Below, in pieces: positions 8,313 to 20,329 of a stretch of DNA of 64,000 nt. Within the stretch, counting starts at the first letter, position 1. Every line of letters starts with the position of its first letter. The notes below the pieces were generated by a model, which did no database searches, was not told the DNA's origin, and worked only from the letters and a program-made list of their open reading frames with translations. The DNA is from Fredinandcohnia humi (lineage in GTDB: Bacteria; Bacillota; Bacilli; Bacillales; Bacillaceae_L), in NCBI RefSeq assembly GCF_001439915.1, contig NZ_LMBW01000008.1, positions 4,850 through 68,849 of the forward strand, written 5' to 3'. The translations under genes were made by a program, and so were the position numbers.

Positions 8313-9407
8313 ATGGTTGAAAAATTAACATGTACCCCACGCCATGACGGCTTTAGAATGCCTGGAGAATTTGAGCCACATAAGGGAACTTGGATGCTCT
8401 GGCCGGAACGAACGGATACCTGGAGATTAGGTGCAAAGCCCGCTCAAAAAGCCTTTGCCGAGGTGGCAATGGCGATTTCGAAATTTGAACCTGTCACAAT
8501 AGGTGTTTCCGCAAACCAATATGAGCATGTACGAGAAATACTGCCCCGCTCCATCCGGGTTGTTGAGATTTCCTCCAATGATGCTTGGATGAGGGATATC
8601 GGGCCAACCTACGTTAAAAATGATACCGGTGAAATCCGAGGAATTGACTGGGGTTTTAACGCCTGGGGCGGACTTGAAAACGGACTTTATTTTCCATGGA
8701 ATTTAGACAACTTAGTGAAGCAAAAAGTGTTAGAAATTGACCAAATCAATCGCTATGATGCGCAGGATTTTATCCTTGAAGGTGGTTCAATTACTGTCGA
8801 TGGGGAAGGAACACTTATTACAACTGAACAATGTCTCTTAAATAAAAATCGAAATCCTCATTTATCTAAGGCAGATGTCGAATATCGTTTAAAAGAATAT
8901 TTAAATGTGGATACGGTTATTTGGCTTAAAAATGGAATGCTTTTCGACGAAACGGATGGACATGTAGATGAAGTAGTCTTTTTCTTACGTCCAGGTGAAG
9001 TTGCCATGAGTTGGACGGATGAGAAAGAAGATCCACAATATGACATTTTATCTGAATGCTATAACCAATTAAAAAATGCAACAGATGCGAAGGGGAGAAA
9101 GTTTAAGATTCATAAGGTCCAAATCCCTACCCAAATTGAAATAACAGATAAGGAAAGTGAGGGAATTGACGTTGCGCGTCACAGCTACGGGCGTAAACCA
9201 GGTACGAAACTTGCCTGTACGTATATTAATAGTTATTTATGCAATGGCGGGGTCATTATCCCAGGGTTCGGGGATCCATATGATTCAATAGCGCATCGTC
9301 AATTTGAAGCTCTTTTTCCAGATCGAGAGGTTGTTCAAGTGAACACAAGAGAAATTGCGCTAGGTGGCGGGAATATTCATTGTATTACCCAACAGTTACC
9401 ACTCTAG
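8313..9407 (+). CDS. aguA: Agmatine deiminase
   Basis: Converts agmatine to N-carbamoylputrescine and ammonia. 364 aa from the chosen start, the usual family length. The N-terminal PRxDGFRMPGEFEPH motif, NDAWMRDIGP and the catalytic C357 in GGGNIHC place it in the peptidylarginine-deiminase-like fold. The ATG is preferred because GGAGG lies seven bases upstream and the sequence from there matches the family. A TTG at 8271 with its own GGAGG is a weaker alternative. It is followed 25 bases later by the amidase that uses its product. Confidence 0.95.
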   Translation: MVEKLTCTPRHDGFRMPGEFEPHKGTWMLWPERTDTWRLGAKPAQKAFAEVAMAISKFEPVTIGVSANQYEHVREILPRSIRVVEISSNDAWMRDIGPTYVKNDTGEIRGIDWGFNAWGGLENGLYFPWNLDNLVKQKVLEIDQINRYDAQDFILEGGSITVDGEGTLITTEQCLLNKNRNPHLSKADVEYRLKEYLNVDTVIWLKNGMLFDETDGHVDEVVFFLRPGEVAMSWTDEKEDPQYDILSECYNQLKNATDAKGRKFKIHKVQIPTQIEITDKESEGIDVARHSYGRKPGTKLACTYINSYLCNGGVIIPGFGDPYDSIAHRQFEALFPDREVVQVNTREIALGGGNIHCITQQLPL

Positions 9408-9432
9408 TCCGAAAACGAAAGGAAGTGTAAAC

Positions 9433-10305
9433 ATGAATCGAGGTAAACTAAATATCGCTTTGATACAGCATAGCTGCTCGGACGACAGACAAACAAATCT
9501 AGAGAAAGCTATAGAGATGATACGAAACGCTGCAAAGCAAGGAGCAAAGATCATCTGTACCCAAGAGCTTTTTACAGGTACGTATTTTCCACAAACCATT
9601 GATGTCAATAAATATGAGTGGGCAGAACCCATTCCAGGTCCGGTAAGCAATCAAATGCAGGACCTTGCGAAAGAGCTAGATGTCGTCCTGATTGTCTCTT
9701 TGTACGAGTATGTGATGGATGGCGTTTATTTTAATTCGGTCGTTGTTTTCGATGCGGATGGAACAAATCTAGGAAAATACCGAAAACATCATATCCCTGA
9801 AGGTCCTCAATATATTGAAAAATACTATTTTACAGAAGGGGATTCGGGTTATCCCGTTTTTGAAACAAAATATGGAACCATTGGCGTTCTCATTTGTTGG
9901 GATGAATGGTTTCCCGAGCCATCACGAATTTTAGCGTTAAAAGGGGCAGATGTTATTTTCTACCCTTCGGCAATTGGCTCCGAGCCTGATAACCCTGATC
10001 TTGATACTTCTCAAACATGGATGGATGCCATTCGGGCACATGGTATTCACAATAATATTTTCATAGCTGCGGTGAATCGCGTGGGGCGAGAATATAGCAA
10101 AGAAGGTCATATGGATTTTTACGGACGCAGCTTTATTAGCAATCCCTGGGGCACAGTTTTAAAAGAGGCGGAAACAAAAGAGGATGAAATCATCCTAGCC
10201 GAGATTGGTTTACATGAAATCACAAAGGCTCGAAACCTTCTCCAGTTCCATCGGGATCGACGACCTGATAGCTATGGTGAACTGTTAAAAAGGGTGTTGA
10301 AATGA
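9433..10305 (+). CDS. aguB: N-carbamoylputrescine amidase
   Basis: Nitrilase-superfamily enzyme, 290 aa, releasing putrescine, CO2 and ammonia from N-carbamoylputrescine. The catalytic triad is intact: E45 in TQELF, K118 in KYRKHHIP and C155 in LICWDEW. The ATG follows GAAAGGAAGTG. It forms an operon with agmatine deiminase, and a strong terminator follows. The product feeds the aminotransferases of the same island. Confidence 0.95.
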   Translation: MNRGKLNIALIQHSCSDDRQTNLEKAIEMIRNAAKQGAKIICTQELFTGTYFPQTIDVNKYEWAEPIPGPVSNQMQDLAKELDVVLIVSLYEYVMDGVYFNSVVVFDADGTNLGKYRKHHIPEGPQYIEKYYFTEGDSGYPVFETKYGTIGVLICWDEWFPEPSRILALKGADVIFYPSAIGSEPDNPDLDTSQTWMDAIRAHGIHNNIFIAAVNRVGREYSKEGHMDFYGRSFISNPWGTVLKEAETKEDEIILAEIGLHEITKARNLLQFHRDRRPDSYGELLKRVLK

Positions 10306-10318
10306 TTACAAGACTAGA

Positions 10319-10353
10319 ACCGATAAGGCGAAAGAGCCTTATCGGTTTTTTTA
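10319..10353 (+). terminator. Rho-independent terminator after aguB
   Basis: Eleven-base stem ACCGATAAGGC/GCCTTATCGGT with a six-base loop, followed by seven T. Confidence 0.95.
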
Positions 10354-10372
10354 GTCCATAAACGTCAAAAAC

Positions 10373-10403
10373 GCCCCAGGATGTTACTCCCAGGGCACTT
10401 ACA
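10373..10403 (-). terminator. Probable terminator after the putrescine aminotransferase gene
   Basis: Read leftwards, GCCC...GGGC with a partly paired interior, followed by GTTTTTG, directly behind the stop codon. The stem is short. Confidence 0.5.
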
Positions 10404-10405
10404 TT

Positions 10406-13274
<2,869 letters not shown>

Positions 13275-13312
13275 TTCCATCCTCCCCTTTAGTTATTCTC
13301 AACTATGTATTA

Positions 13313-13328
13313 TGCAAAATGTGTGCCA
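13313..13328 (-). promoter_or_regulatory. Sigma-54 promoter of the ALDH-patA operon
   Basis: Read leftwards TGGCAC-ACATT-TTGCA, a perfect -24/-12 match, 39 bases before the start codon. Confidence 0.92.
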
Positions 13329-13377
13329 AGTTTATAGTTACTCCCTTCCACTGCCTCCACGATTATTTTTAACGTGG

Positions 13378-13412
13378 AATGCAATATTGAATAAGTTATT
13401 CACATGTGCATA
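13378..13412. promoter_or_regulatory. Putative activator binding region (UAS)
   Basis: Two dyads, AATGCA-ATAT-TGAATA and TATTCA-CATG-TGCATA, with 19 bp between centres. The second sits in a 24-bp near-perfect palindrome with AAGTTAT arms. About 50-85 bp upstream of the perfect -24/-12 promoter. Confidence 0.78.
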
Positions 13413-13423
13413 ACTTCCAAGCG

Positions 13424-13455
13424 AAAAAAATCCCCCTATCCAACATGGATAGAAG
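13424..13455 (-). terminator. Terminator after the first potD
   Basis: Read leftwards, stem TTCTATCC-ATGTT-GGATAGGG followed by GGATTTTTTT, just behind the stop codon. Confidence 0.8.
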
Positions 13456-13463
13456 GCTGATCA

Positions 13464-14522
13464 TTAATTTTTAACTTCAGACCAAATTCGATCATATAGC
13501 TGAGTGGCTTCACCGACATCAATATTGTATTCGCCTTTGGCAAGTATTTCTTCAGGTACCTCAAGTGATTTCCTTATATCATCAGGTAATAGTTTTAAAG
13601 CCTCCACATTTGGATTTCCGTATGGATATTCCATTGAGATTTCCTTACTGATTTCTGGACGTAAGATGAAATCAATGAATTTTTCGGCATTTTCCTTATG
13701 TGGGGCATCCTTTGGAATGACAAAGTTATCCTGCCACAGATTCATACCTTCTTCAGGGAACACAGTCTTAATCGCTGGATTTTCTCTTGCCGCAAGGGTA
13801 GCTTCTGCCCCCCACACAATTCCAGCTTTTACTTCACCACTCACAAGGAGCGTCTTTGGACTATCACTGTCATATGCCTTAATATTTGGTTTAAGATCAA
13901 GTAGTTTTTGCTTTGCTTCCTCGAGCTCTTTTTCATCTGTACTATTTTGCGAGTATCCTAACAGGGCCAGCATATTTCCAACGATCAAACGGACATCATC
14001 CAGGACAACAAGATTATCCTTAAACTCCGGGTCAAACAAATCAGCATACCCTTTAATTTCTTTGTCAACTAAATCCTCATTATAGGCGATAACTGCTTTC
14101 CCCCACATATACGGAACAGAAAATTCATCATTAGGGTCTGCTTTTGTTCCTAGAAAACTATCACCGATATTTTTGATATTAGGAATCTTTTCTTTATTTA
14201 GTTTTACGAGCATTTCTTGATTTCTCATAATCTCTATAAAATAGGTTGAGGCAATTGCAAGATCGTAGCCCGTATTCCCAGCCTGTAGTTTTGCCAACAT
14301 TTCCTCATTGGAGGAATACGTATCATAGTTCACTTTAATACCTGTTTCTTGCTCGAATTGCTTGATTACACTCGTTGGCAAGTATTCAGACCAGTTAAAA
14401 ACATTCAGGACCTTTCCATCAGATTTTCCTCCCGCTTTATCTCCACCACAAGCTGTTAGCAACATGGAAGCAAAAAACAGAATCACAAAAACGGACATAC
14501 CAAATTTCCTTTTAAATGGCAT
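13464..14522 (-). CDS. potD: Polyamine ABC transporter substrate-binding lipoprotein (copy 1)
   Basis: Extracytoplasmic spermidine/putrescine-binding protein of 352 aa. The lipobox LLTAC (C25) ends a signal peptide with a basic start and a hydrophobic core. The mature part begins with the family sequence VFNWSEYLP and has YDTYSSNEEML and YGNPN near the C-terminus. It stands alone between its own sigma-54 promoter and a terminator, with no permease attached. It must therefore share one of the PotBC pairs and the single PotA of the island. Confidence 0.9.
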   Translation of the reverse strand: MPFKRKFGMSVFVILFFASMLLTACGGDKAGGKSDGKVLNVFNWSEYLPTSVIKQFEQETGIKVNYDTYSSNEEMLAKLQAGNTGYDLAIASTYFIEIMRNQEMLVKLNKEKIPNIKNIGDSFLGTKADPNDEFSVPYMWGKAVIAYNEDLVDKEIKGYADLFDPEFKDNLVVLDDVRLIVGNMLALLGYSQNSTDEKELEEAKQKLLDLKPNIKAYDSDSPKTLLVSGEVKAGIVWGAEATLAARENPAIKTVFPEEGMNLWQDNFVIPKDAPHKENAEKFIDFILRPEISKEISMEYPYGNPNVEALKLLPDDIRKSLEVPEEILAKGEYNIDVGEATQLYDRIWSEVKN

Positions 14523-14574
14523 CTAACACTCTCCCCTTTTTAAGAAAATAGAAATGTAACTTTTCTATTAATCT

Positions 14575-14590
14575 TGCAAGTTATATGCCA
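14575..14590 (-). promoter_or_regulatory. Sigma-54 promoter of potD copy 1
   Basis: Read leftwards TGGCAT-ATAAC-TTGCA, 53 bases before the ATG, in the short gap behind the GNAT-nitrilase gene. Any activator site would have to lie within that gene or at a distance. Confidence 0.8.
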
Positions 14591-14599
14591 ATTCCTTTT

Positions 14600-16168
14600 T
14601 CAATCGACTGGTATTACCTTTTTCCGGGACTTTGTATCTTTTGTAATGATTTGGTAGTAATCATTCCGGCGATCCTTAAGCGGTGTTTCCGTACCATTTT
14701 TGCGGTTTCGGCGCAGGCTTTCAAGGTCAACTTCACCGACAACGATTGTTTCGATATTTGGATTACATTCACCAACGATTCCATTACTAGAGAATGTAAA
14801 ATCAGACGGTGAAAAAATACCAGACTGTGCATATTGAACATCCATATGCGGAACATGCGAAAGGTTCCCAACCGTTCCTGCAATCACAGTATATACCTGA
14901 TTTTCAACGGCACGCGCTTGTGAACAATAGCGCACTCTTAAATAGCCTTGCTGGTCTTCTGTGCTAAATGGAGTAAAAATAATTTGAGCCCCCTTATCTA
15001 CCGCAATTCGAGCAAGTTCTGGAAATTGAATGTCATAGCTAATAAGGATCGAGATTTTTCCACAGTCCGTATCAAACACGTGAACATCATTTCCTGGTTG
15101 AACTCCCCACCATCTTCTTTCATCAGGGGTTATATGAAGTTTATATTGTTTATCGATTGTTCCATCGCGTCTAAACAAATAGGCAACATTATAAAGTGCA
15201 TTGCCTTCTTCAACAAAATGAGAACCGCCAACAATATTTATATTGTATTTAACTGCGAGCATTGAAAATAGGTTTATATACTCTTCCGTATACTCTGCAA
15301 CCTTTTTAATCTGTTTACTTGGGACCTGTTCTTTGATAAAGGATAAAAGCTGCATTGTAAACGTTTCTGGAAATACCGCAAAGTCTGAATGAAAATTAGA
15401 GCTTGCATCGATAAAGTATTCACATTGTGTTTCAAATTCTTCAAATGATTTAATTTTCTTCATCATGTATTGAATTACAGAGATGCGTACGGGGAGTGCC
15501 CTTGTATAGATACGCCTCGTTTTCCTTGGAAGATAGTCCGGATTATTCCATTCCATTAGCGTTGCATTGCCCAAGGAAGCTTTATCAGATAGATAATTGG
15601 AATTGACCCGTTTTAAGACAAATCCATTCATCATTTGGAATGTAAGTGCAGGATCATATAGATTCTGCTGCATAACCTGTTCTACATATTCCCTAGCTGG
15701 CATTTTATCGGCATATTTATGATAGTTTGAGATTCTCCCTCCAATGATGATACTCTCTAAGTTAAGTGCTTGAGTTAGCTTCCTACGTGCCTCATAAAGT
15801 CGACGTCCAATTTTCATCCTCCGATAATCCGGGTGGACCATCACATCAATGCCATAAAGGTTTTTCCCATGTGGATCATGGTTTCGGATATAGGAATTGC
15901 CGCTAATTTCATTGAAGGTATGCTTATCGTCATATTCATCAAATTCAACAATCAAGCTTGAGCAGGAACCAATTATTTTCCCGTCATACTCTACGCAAAA
16001 CTGACCTTCTGGAAAAATAGAGAGATGACTTTCTAATTCATCACGTTCCCAATGCTCCATATTGGGGAAACAAATTTTTGACAGACTTATAATTTCATCA
16101 ATATCCTCGTGTTTTATATTTCTTAAAATGATCTTTTTCTCAAATTTCGAAAGATCGATGGTTGGCAC
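14600..16168 (-). CDS. GNAT acetyltransferase-nitrilase fusion with Ser in place of the catalytic Cys
   Basis: 522 aa, YhcX-like. Residues 15-220 form a GNAT-type acyltransferase domain (VHPDYRRMKIGRRLYEARR is the acetyl-CoA loop). Residues 228-500 form a nitrilase domain with E268 (FPETF) and K343 (YKLHITP). The third triad residue is S377 (LISYDIQFPE, codon AGC) where cysteine is expected. Unless Ser can serve, the amidase half is inactive or acts as a binding domain. It is probably the last gene of a potD-potC-potB-C45-GNAT/nitrilase operon, so acyl-polyamine chemistry is plausible. A sequencing error is possible but would need a T-to-A change. Confidence 0.88.
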   Translation of the reverse strand: MPTIDLSKFEKKIILRNIKHEDIDEIISLSKICFPNMEHWERDELESHLSIFPEGQFCVEYDGKIIGSCSSLIVEFDEYDDKHTFNEISGNSYIRNHDPHGKNLYGIDVMVHPDYRRMKIGRRLYEARRKLTQALNLESIIIGGRISNYHKYADKMPAREYVEQVMQQNLYDPALTFQMMNGFVLKRVNSNYLSDKASLGNATLMEWNNPDYLPRKTRRIYTRALPVRISVIQYMMKKIKSFEEFETQCEYFIDASSNFHSDFAVFPETFTMQLLSFIKEQVPSKQIKKVAEYTEEYINLFSMLAVKYNINIVGGSHFVEEGNALYNVAYLFRRDGTIDKQYKLHITPDERRWWGVQPGNDVHVFDTDCGKISILISYDIQFPELARIAVDKGAQIIFTPFSTEDQQGYLRVRYCSQARAVENQVYTVIAGTVGNLSHVPHMDVQYAQSGIFSPSDFTFSSNGIVGECNPNIETIVVGEVDLESLRRNRKNGTETPLKDRRNDYYQIITKDTKSRKKVIPVD

Positions 16169-16221
16169 AAATATCTACCCTTTCCAAGTAATAAATTTTT
16201 TATTTTTAGATATACAACTTT

Positions 16222-17304
16222 TTAAACTTCTATATACCTGTCAACAGTTGGCTTACCAACACAAAGTAGCATTTTTTGTTTTGTTAAATTCATGATGATT
16301 GAAAAAACGGTTTCCATTTGGCGATGCTCAGGTGCATTTTGATTAACATGATGATTGATTGAATTTGGACAATTAAACGTGTCTGAGAACCATTCCTTAA
16401 AACTTTGTTCATTTACTTCTATTCCCGCTTTGGAATAAGCGCGAATCAGCTGTTCCGCTCTGTTTTTTCGTATCATAGAGTCCTCAAAAATGAATTCATT
16501 CATATCTTGTAGATGTTTTTTTAATTCAGTTGAACAAATGTGATTTGTATGAACCACAGTACCATCTATGCCTGCGAACATATCAATTACAAATGGTGAA
16601 ACCTCGATGTTTGCTGCCATCGATTCCTTATCACCTTCATGACTTGCTATAAGAAAGTTAGCAGCTGACGCCATTTGACCGTGATTTATTTTTGAGATTG
16701 CTTCATGGAGTGAATGCGAATTCAGGATACTTCTGAGTCCTAAATGAATGGGGATTTTGTTCGATTTACGGTTGGTCAAAAGTGCATTTAAACAAACACC
16801 TAAACCAGCAGTATTATATCCAATTTTTCCGATGATCCCTCCTTCTGTTACCATTTTAATTGTCGGTTTTCCTTCTTGTTTAATTTCCAAAAGTAGAAGA
16901 CTTTTCGTTTGAGACTTTTTCCAATCCCAATTTTGACCAATAATTGTATCGCGTGATAACGGGTGAGTTATTGCAATTGCTGTACACCCGTCGGAAAAAG
17001 ATTTTCTTCCCGTTAAAGCTATTTCACTTCTCGTGTTTAAGACTAGTATATCTTCAAAGCTGACACCTGCCCCTTTCGCAACACCTTCCATTTCTTCTAT
17101 AAAAGCAAGATTGTATTTTTCAATAGCCGATGCATGCTCTAAAGCTGCTTCCCTTGCTTGTTTCCAGCTAATTTTACTATATCCGTAAAAAAGAGCTTCA
17201 TATGTTTCAAGACTTTGCAACACTTCAGCTTTTCCTTGACTCCCATGTGATTCACCAATCTGGCTTGGCGTACCTGACAGATAAAGTTTTTTTAACATCC
17301 TCAC
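16222..17304 (-). CDS. C45-family autoproteolytic acyltransferase/amidase
   Basis: N-terminal-nucleophile hydrolase of 360 aa, related to acyl-CoA:6-aminopenicillanate acyltransferase. The self-cleavage and catalytic residue is C107 in DGCTAIA, with N, W and D of GQNWDW following. Cleavage there would give an alpha chain of about 106 residues. Family members add or remove acyl groups on amines. Encoded between PotB and the GNAT-nitrilase fusion, it may deacylate an N-acyl polyamine; that is inference. A decayed paralogue lies at 21.8-22.0 kb next to the amine oxidase gene. Confidence 0.88.
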   Translation of the reverse strand: MRMLKKLYLSGTPSQIGESHGSQGKAEVLQSLETYEALFYGYSKISWKQAREAALEHASAIEKYNLAFIEEMEGVAKGAGVSFEDILVLNTRSEIALTGRKSFSDGCTAIAITHPLSRDTIIGQNWDWKKSQTKSLLLLEIKQEGKPTIKMVTEGGIIGKIGYNTAGLGVCLNALLTNRKSNKIPIHLGLRSILNSHSLHEAISKINHGQMASAANFLIASHEGDKESMAANIEVSPFVIDMFAGIDGTVVHTNHICSTELKKHLQDMNEFIFEDSMIRKNRAEQLIRAYSKAGIEVNEQSFKEWFSDTFNCPNSINHHVNQNAPEHRQMETVFSIIMNLTKQKMLLCVGKPTVDRYIEV

Positions 17305-17417
17305 ATTCCTTTCTTTTGTATAAAAATATTTTCTTACTGGATTATATGCATTTTTAATTAGAAACAGGCTCTGCTTTCTTTTTAAAAATAACTCGCACCA
17401 CTACTCGGATAATTTTT

Positions 17418-18260
17418 TTAAAAGACCTTTTCATCTTTGGACATTTTTAAAAAGATGAAAACAAAAAGTAGTACGGCTACCATTATTAAGATTGAAACCG
17501 CTGAACCTAACTGCCAGTTCATGTTAACCTGAAAGTCATCTCTAATAATATTTCCAATCATTATCTCACGGCTGCCTCCCAGCAGATCCGGTACTACAAA
17601 TATTCCAAGTGCTGGAATAAAAGTAATAAAGCATCCGGCCAATATACCTGGCATAGTGAGTGGGATGGTCACTTTAAACAAGGCTTTAAAAGGTGATGCA
17701 CCAAGGTCTTCTGCAGCTTCAAGATAGGTTCGATCTAATTTTTCAATTGATGTATATAAGGGCAAAACCATGAATGGTAAAAAACCATATATTAAACCTA
17801 TTAATATTGCAAATGGAGTATATATCATTGGAATTGGTCCTTCAATTAAACCTATGGCCTGTAAGAAGGAGTTGATGATACCATCATTTCTCAATAAAAT
17901 TACCCATGCATATGTTCTTACTAGAAGATTCGTCCAAAAAGGTATGATTACTAAAAACAATAGAAAATTCTTGTATTTCTTTGTGTGTGATAAATAGTAT
18001 GCGAATGGATATCCAATGAGTAAACAAGCAATCGTTATATAAAATGCCCAAACAACCGAACGCCAGAATATACTCCTATACAAGGAATCTAATGCTTCTT
18101 TATAGGAAGTAAGTGAAAACTCATAGATTATTCCTCCGTACCCATCACTTGTAGTAAAACTGATTACTAAGATCATGATTATTGGAATAATGAGAAAGAT
18201 AATGAAAAGTAAAAGACTAGGTAATAAAAGCAGTGCTGCTATTCTCTTTTTTTGCGTCAT
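17418..18260 (-). CDS. potB: Polyamine ABC transporter permease PotB (set 1)
   Basis: Inner-membrane permease of 280 aa with six predicted membrane helices. The EAA loop, EAAEDLGASPFKALFKV near residues 180-196, docks the ATPase. It follows potC by 28 bases in the order potD-potC-potB, which reverses the usual potB-potC order. No ATPase gene is in this operon, so the PotA at 25.3 kb is the likely partner. Confidence 0.92.
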   Translation of the reverse strand: MTQKKRIAALLLLPSLLLFIIFLIIPIIMILVISFTTSDGYGGIIYEFSLTSYKEALDSLYRSIFWRSVVWAFYITIACLLIGYPFAYYLSHTKKYKNFLLFLVIIPFWTNLLVRTYAWVILLRNDGIINSFLQAIGLIEGPIPMIYTPFAILIGLIYGFLPFMVLPLYTSIEKLDRTYLEAAEDLGASPFKALFKVTIPLTMPGILAGCFITFIPALGIFVVPDLLGGSREIMIGNIIRDDFQVNMNWQLGSAVSILIMVAVLLFVFIFLKMSKDEKVF

Positions 18261-18288
18261 TAAATCACACTCCTTCTTACAACACCCT

Positions 18289-19068
18289 TTATTTCCCTAA
18301 GGATCCCCTCCACTTTTCGCCTAAGAAAACAAGGAGAATTGTAACGAGAATCATAACAGTCGACAACGCATTAATTTCTGGTGTAACACCTGTACGAACC
18401 ATAGAGTAAATCCTAACAGGCAAAGTGCTTGAACCCGGTCCTGTGGTAAAAAACGCAATCACAAATTCATCCATGGATATAGTAAAACTTAATAAAGCAC
18501 CTGCTAATAAGCTCGGAAAAATGAGTGGTAAGGTTATTCTCCGGAATGTTTGCCATCCATTTGCCCCTAAATCTCTTGCTGCGTCCTCCAAAGAGCGGTC
18601 AAACCCTTGTAATCTAGCCATAACTAATAAAGTTACAAAAGAGGTTGTCATGACGATATGCCCTGGAATAACAGTTCCCAGGCCAAGAGTGATTTTAAAT
18701 CTAGCAAACAAGGCAAGTAAAGAGACTCCAATAATAATAGGTGGAATGACAATTGGGATATAAAAGAGCAGATCAATAAATTTCTTGCCTGGAAAATTGT
18801 AACGATTAAGAGCTAAGGCAGCTGCTGTTCCAATAATCAAGGAAAACAGTGTTGATACGATAGCCACGATAACACTATTTTTTAAAGATGTTATAATCCC
18901 TTTATTGTGGATTAATTTGGAATACCAATCGAAGGTAAAACCTTGCCATACTGTACTAATTTCAGAATCATTAAAGGAATATCCCATTAAAACGATAATA
19001 GGGATATAAAAAAACAGGAAAACAAGTATGGTCCAAACGAATAATATTCTTCTTGTGTTTTTTCGCAA
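18289..19068 (-). CDS. potC: Polyamine ABC transporter permease PotC (set 1)
   Basis: Membrane permease of 259 aa with six predicted helices. The EAA-type loop DAARDLGANGWQTFRRI lies near residues 164-180. It pairs with the neighbouring PotB to form the channel for substrate delivered by PotD. It is separated from potD by a 133-base gap that holds a strong hairpin, likely lowering permease expression below that of the binding protein. Confidence 0.92.
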   Translation of the reverse strand: MRKNTRRILFVWTILVFLFFYIPIIVLMGYSFNDSEISTVWQGFTFDWYSKLIHNKGIITSLKNSVIVAIVSTLFSLIIGTAAALALNRYNFPGKKFIDLLFYIPIVIPPIIIGVSLLALFARFKITLGLGTVIPGHIVMTTSFVTLLVMARLQGFDRSLEDAARDLGANGWQTFRRITLPLIFPSLLAGALLSFTISMDEFVIAFFTTGPGSSTLPVRIYSMVRTGVTPEINALSTVMILVTILLVFLGEKWRGSLGK

Positions 19069-19100
19069 TTAATCCCCTCCCTATCATCATGTTTTAAAGA

Positions 19101-19131
19101 CAAAGTGGCTATTTAGCCACTTTGTTTTTTT
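19101..19131. terminator. Intercistronic hairpin between potD and potC
   Basis: Perfect 11-base stem CAAAGTGGCTA/TAGCCACTTTG with a two-base centre. The T run follows on the rightward strand. Leftwards, the direction of transcription, only TCTTTAAAA follows. It is more likely a weak attenuator or mRNA 3-prime stabiliser than a full stop. Confidence 0.6.
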
Positions 19132-19201
19132 ATAGCACTTTAGCTCTTCCCTCGCCTAAAAGCATGGAAATCGCAGAATTTCATTTAGCAAGCAACCACA
19201 A

Positions 19202-20275
19202 CTACTGGCCTATTACCTCACGCCATACGCGATCAACCTTAGGTAAATCTGGTCCAAGATCTTCAAACCATTCTGCATTCTTTAAGGATTCATTTGGTGG
19301 GTATGAAGCTGGGTTATTTTTTTCCTCATCAGTCATTAATTCAACAGCCTTGCTATTTGGATTACTGTATGGGATTTCATCTGTTAGTAATTTACTAACT
19401 TCTGGCTCTAACAAATAATTGATAAAAACTTCAGCCGTGTATTTGTTTTCACTTATCTTCGGAATAGCTAAGTTATCCATCCAAAGAACTCCGCCCTCTT
19501 CCGGCAAAATAAAATCTAAATCCTTATTTGTTTTCATAGCCTTTGCAACTGCCCCAGAGTATGCAGCAGCTATCCATACCTGGTCACCAGCAAGGTCGTC
19601 CGCCGGTTCACTATCGTATAGGAAAACGTTCGGATCCAACTCTTCTAAAGCTGCTTTTGCCTTTGCTAAGCTCTTATCACTTGCATCATTAACACTTAAT
19701 CCTTCCTTCTGTAAAGCAATCGCTACTGCTTCTCTTCCGACATCTGATAATAGGACATGACCGGCATTATTAGGATTCCAAAGATCCTTCCAGCCCGTAA
19801 CATTTGAGGTTTTAGCTTTATTAAAAGCCAATCCAATACTTCCATATAGATATGGAACAGTATATTTATTTTCAGGATCAAAATCTCTCTCATGGAATGG
19901 TTCAGCTATATTTTTGAAATTGGGTATATTATCCATGTTTAACTCTGCTAATAAGTCCTGACTAATCATTCGCGCAGCAATATAATCGGTTGGAACAACG
20001 ATATCGTATTTTACTGCTCCACTTTTTAGCTTTGTAAGCATTTCAGCATTAGAGCTATATGGATCATAAATGACATCAACACCATATTTTTCTTCGAATC
20101 CCTTAATAACTGAATCAGGTAGATAATCACCCCAGTTAAACACTTTTAGTTCTTTAGCTAATTTCTGCTCCCCATCAGAACCTGTGTCGTCCTGATTTGA
20201 GGAAGTGTCTGACGAACAAGCTACAAGTCCAATTATTAAAAAGAATGTCAGAATGAATACTGTTATTTTTTTCAT
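19202..20275 (-). CDS. potD: Polyamine ABC transporter substrate-binding lipoprotein (copy 2)
   Basis: 357 aa, with signal peptide and lipobox GLVAC (C20), then VFNWGDYLP and YDPYSSNAEML. First gene of the leftward operon potD-potC-potB-C45-GNAT/nitrilase, read from a -24/-12 promoter 55 bases upstream. It differs clearly from the other two PotD copies, for example in its C-terminal PYSNPN-to-stop region, so the three may bind different amines. Confidence 0.92.
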   Translation of the reverse strand: MKKITVFILTFFLIIGLVACSSDTSSNQDDTGSDGEQKLAKELKVFNWGDYLPDSVIKGFEEKYGVDVIYDPYSSNAEMLTKLKSGAVKYDIVVPTDYIAARMISQDLLAELNMDNIPNFKNIAEPFHERDFDPENKYTVPYLYGSIGLAFNKAKTSNVTGWKDLWNPNNAGHVLLSDVGREAVAIALQKEGLSVNDASDKSLAKAKAALEELDPNVFLYDSEPADDLAGDQVWIAAAYSGAVAKAMKTNKDLDFILPEEGGVLWMDNLAIPKISENKYTAEVFINYLLEPEVSKLLTDEIPYSNPNSKAVELMTDEEKNNPASYPPNESLKNAEWFEDLGPDLPKVDRVWREVIGQ

Positions 20276-20329
20276 AACCCCTTCTCCTCCTAGTTACACT
20301 TTCAAATTATTAAAACTCCTAATTTTGAA

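Noticed and set aside
17340-17400. Separate promoter for the C45 gene
   Set aside because: No -24/-12 or convincing -35/-10 pair found; the gene is more simply the fourth of the potD operon.
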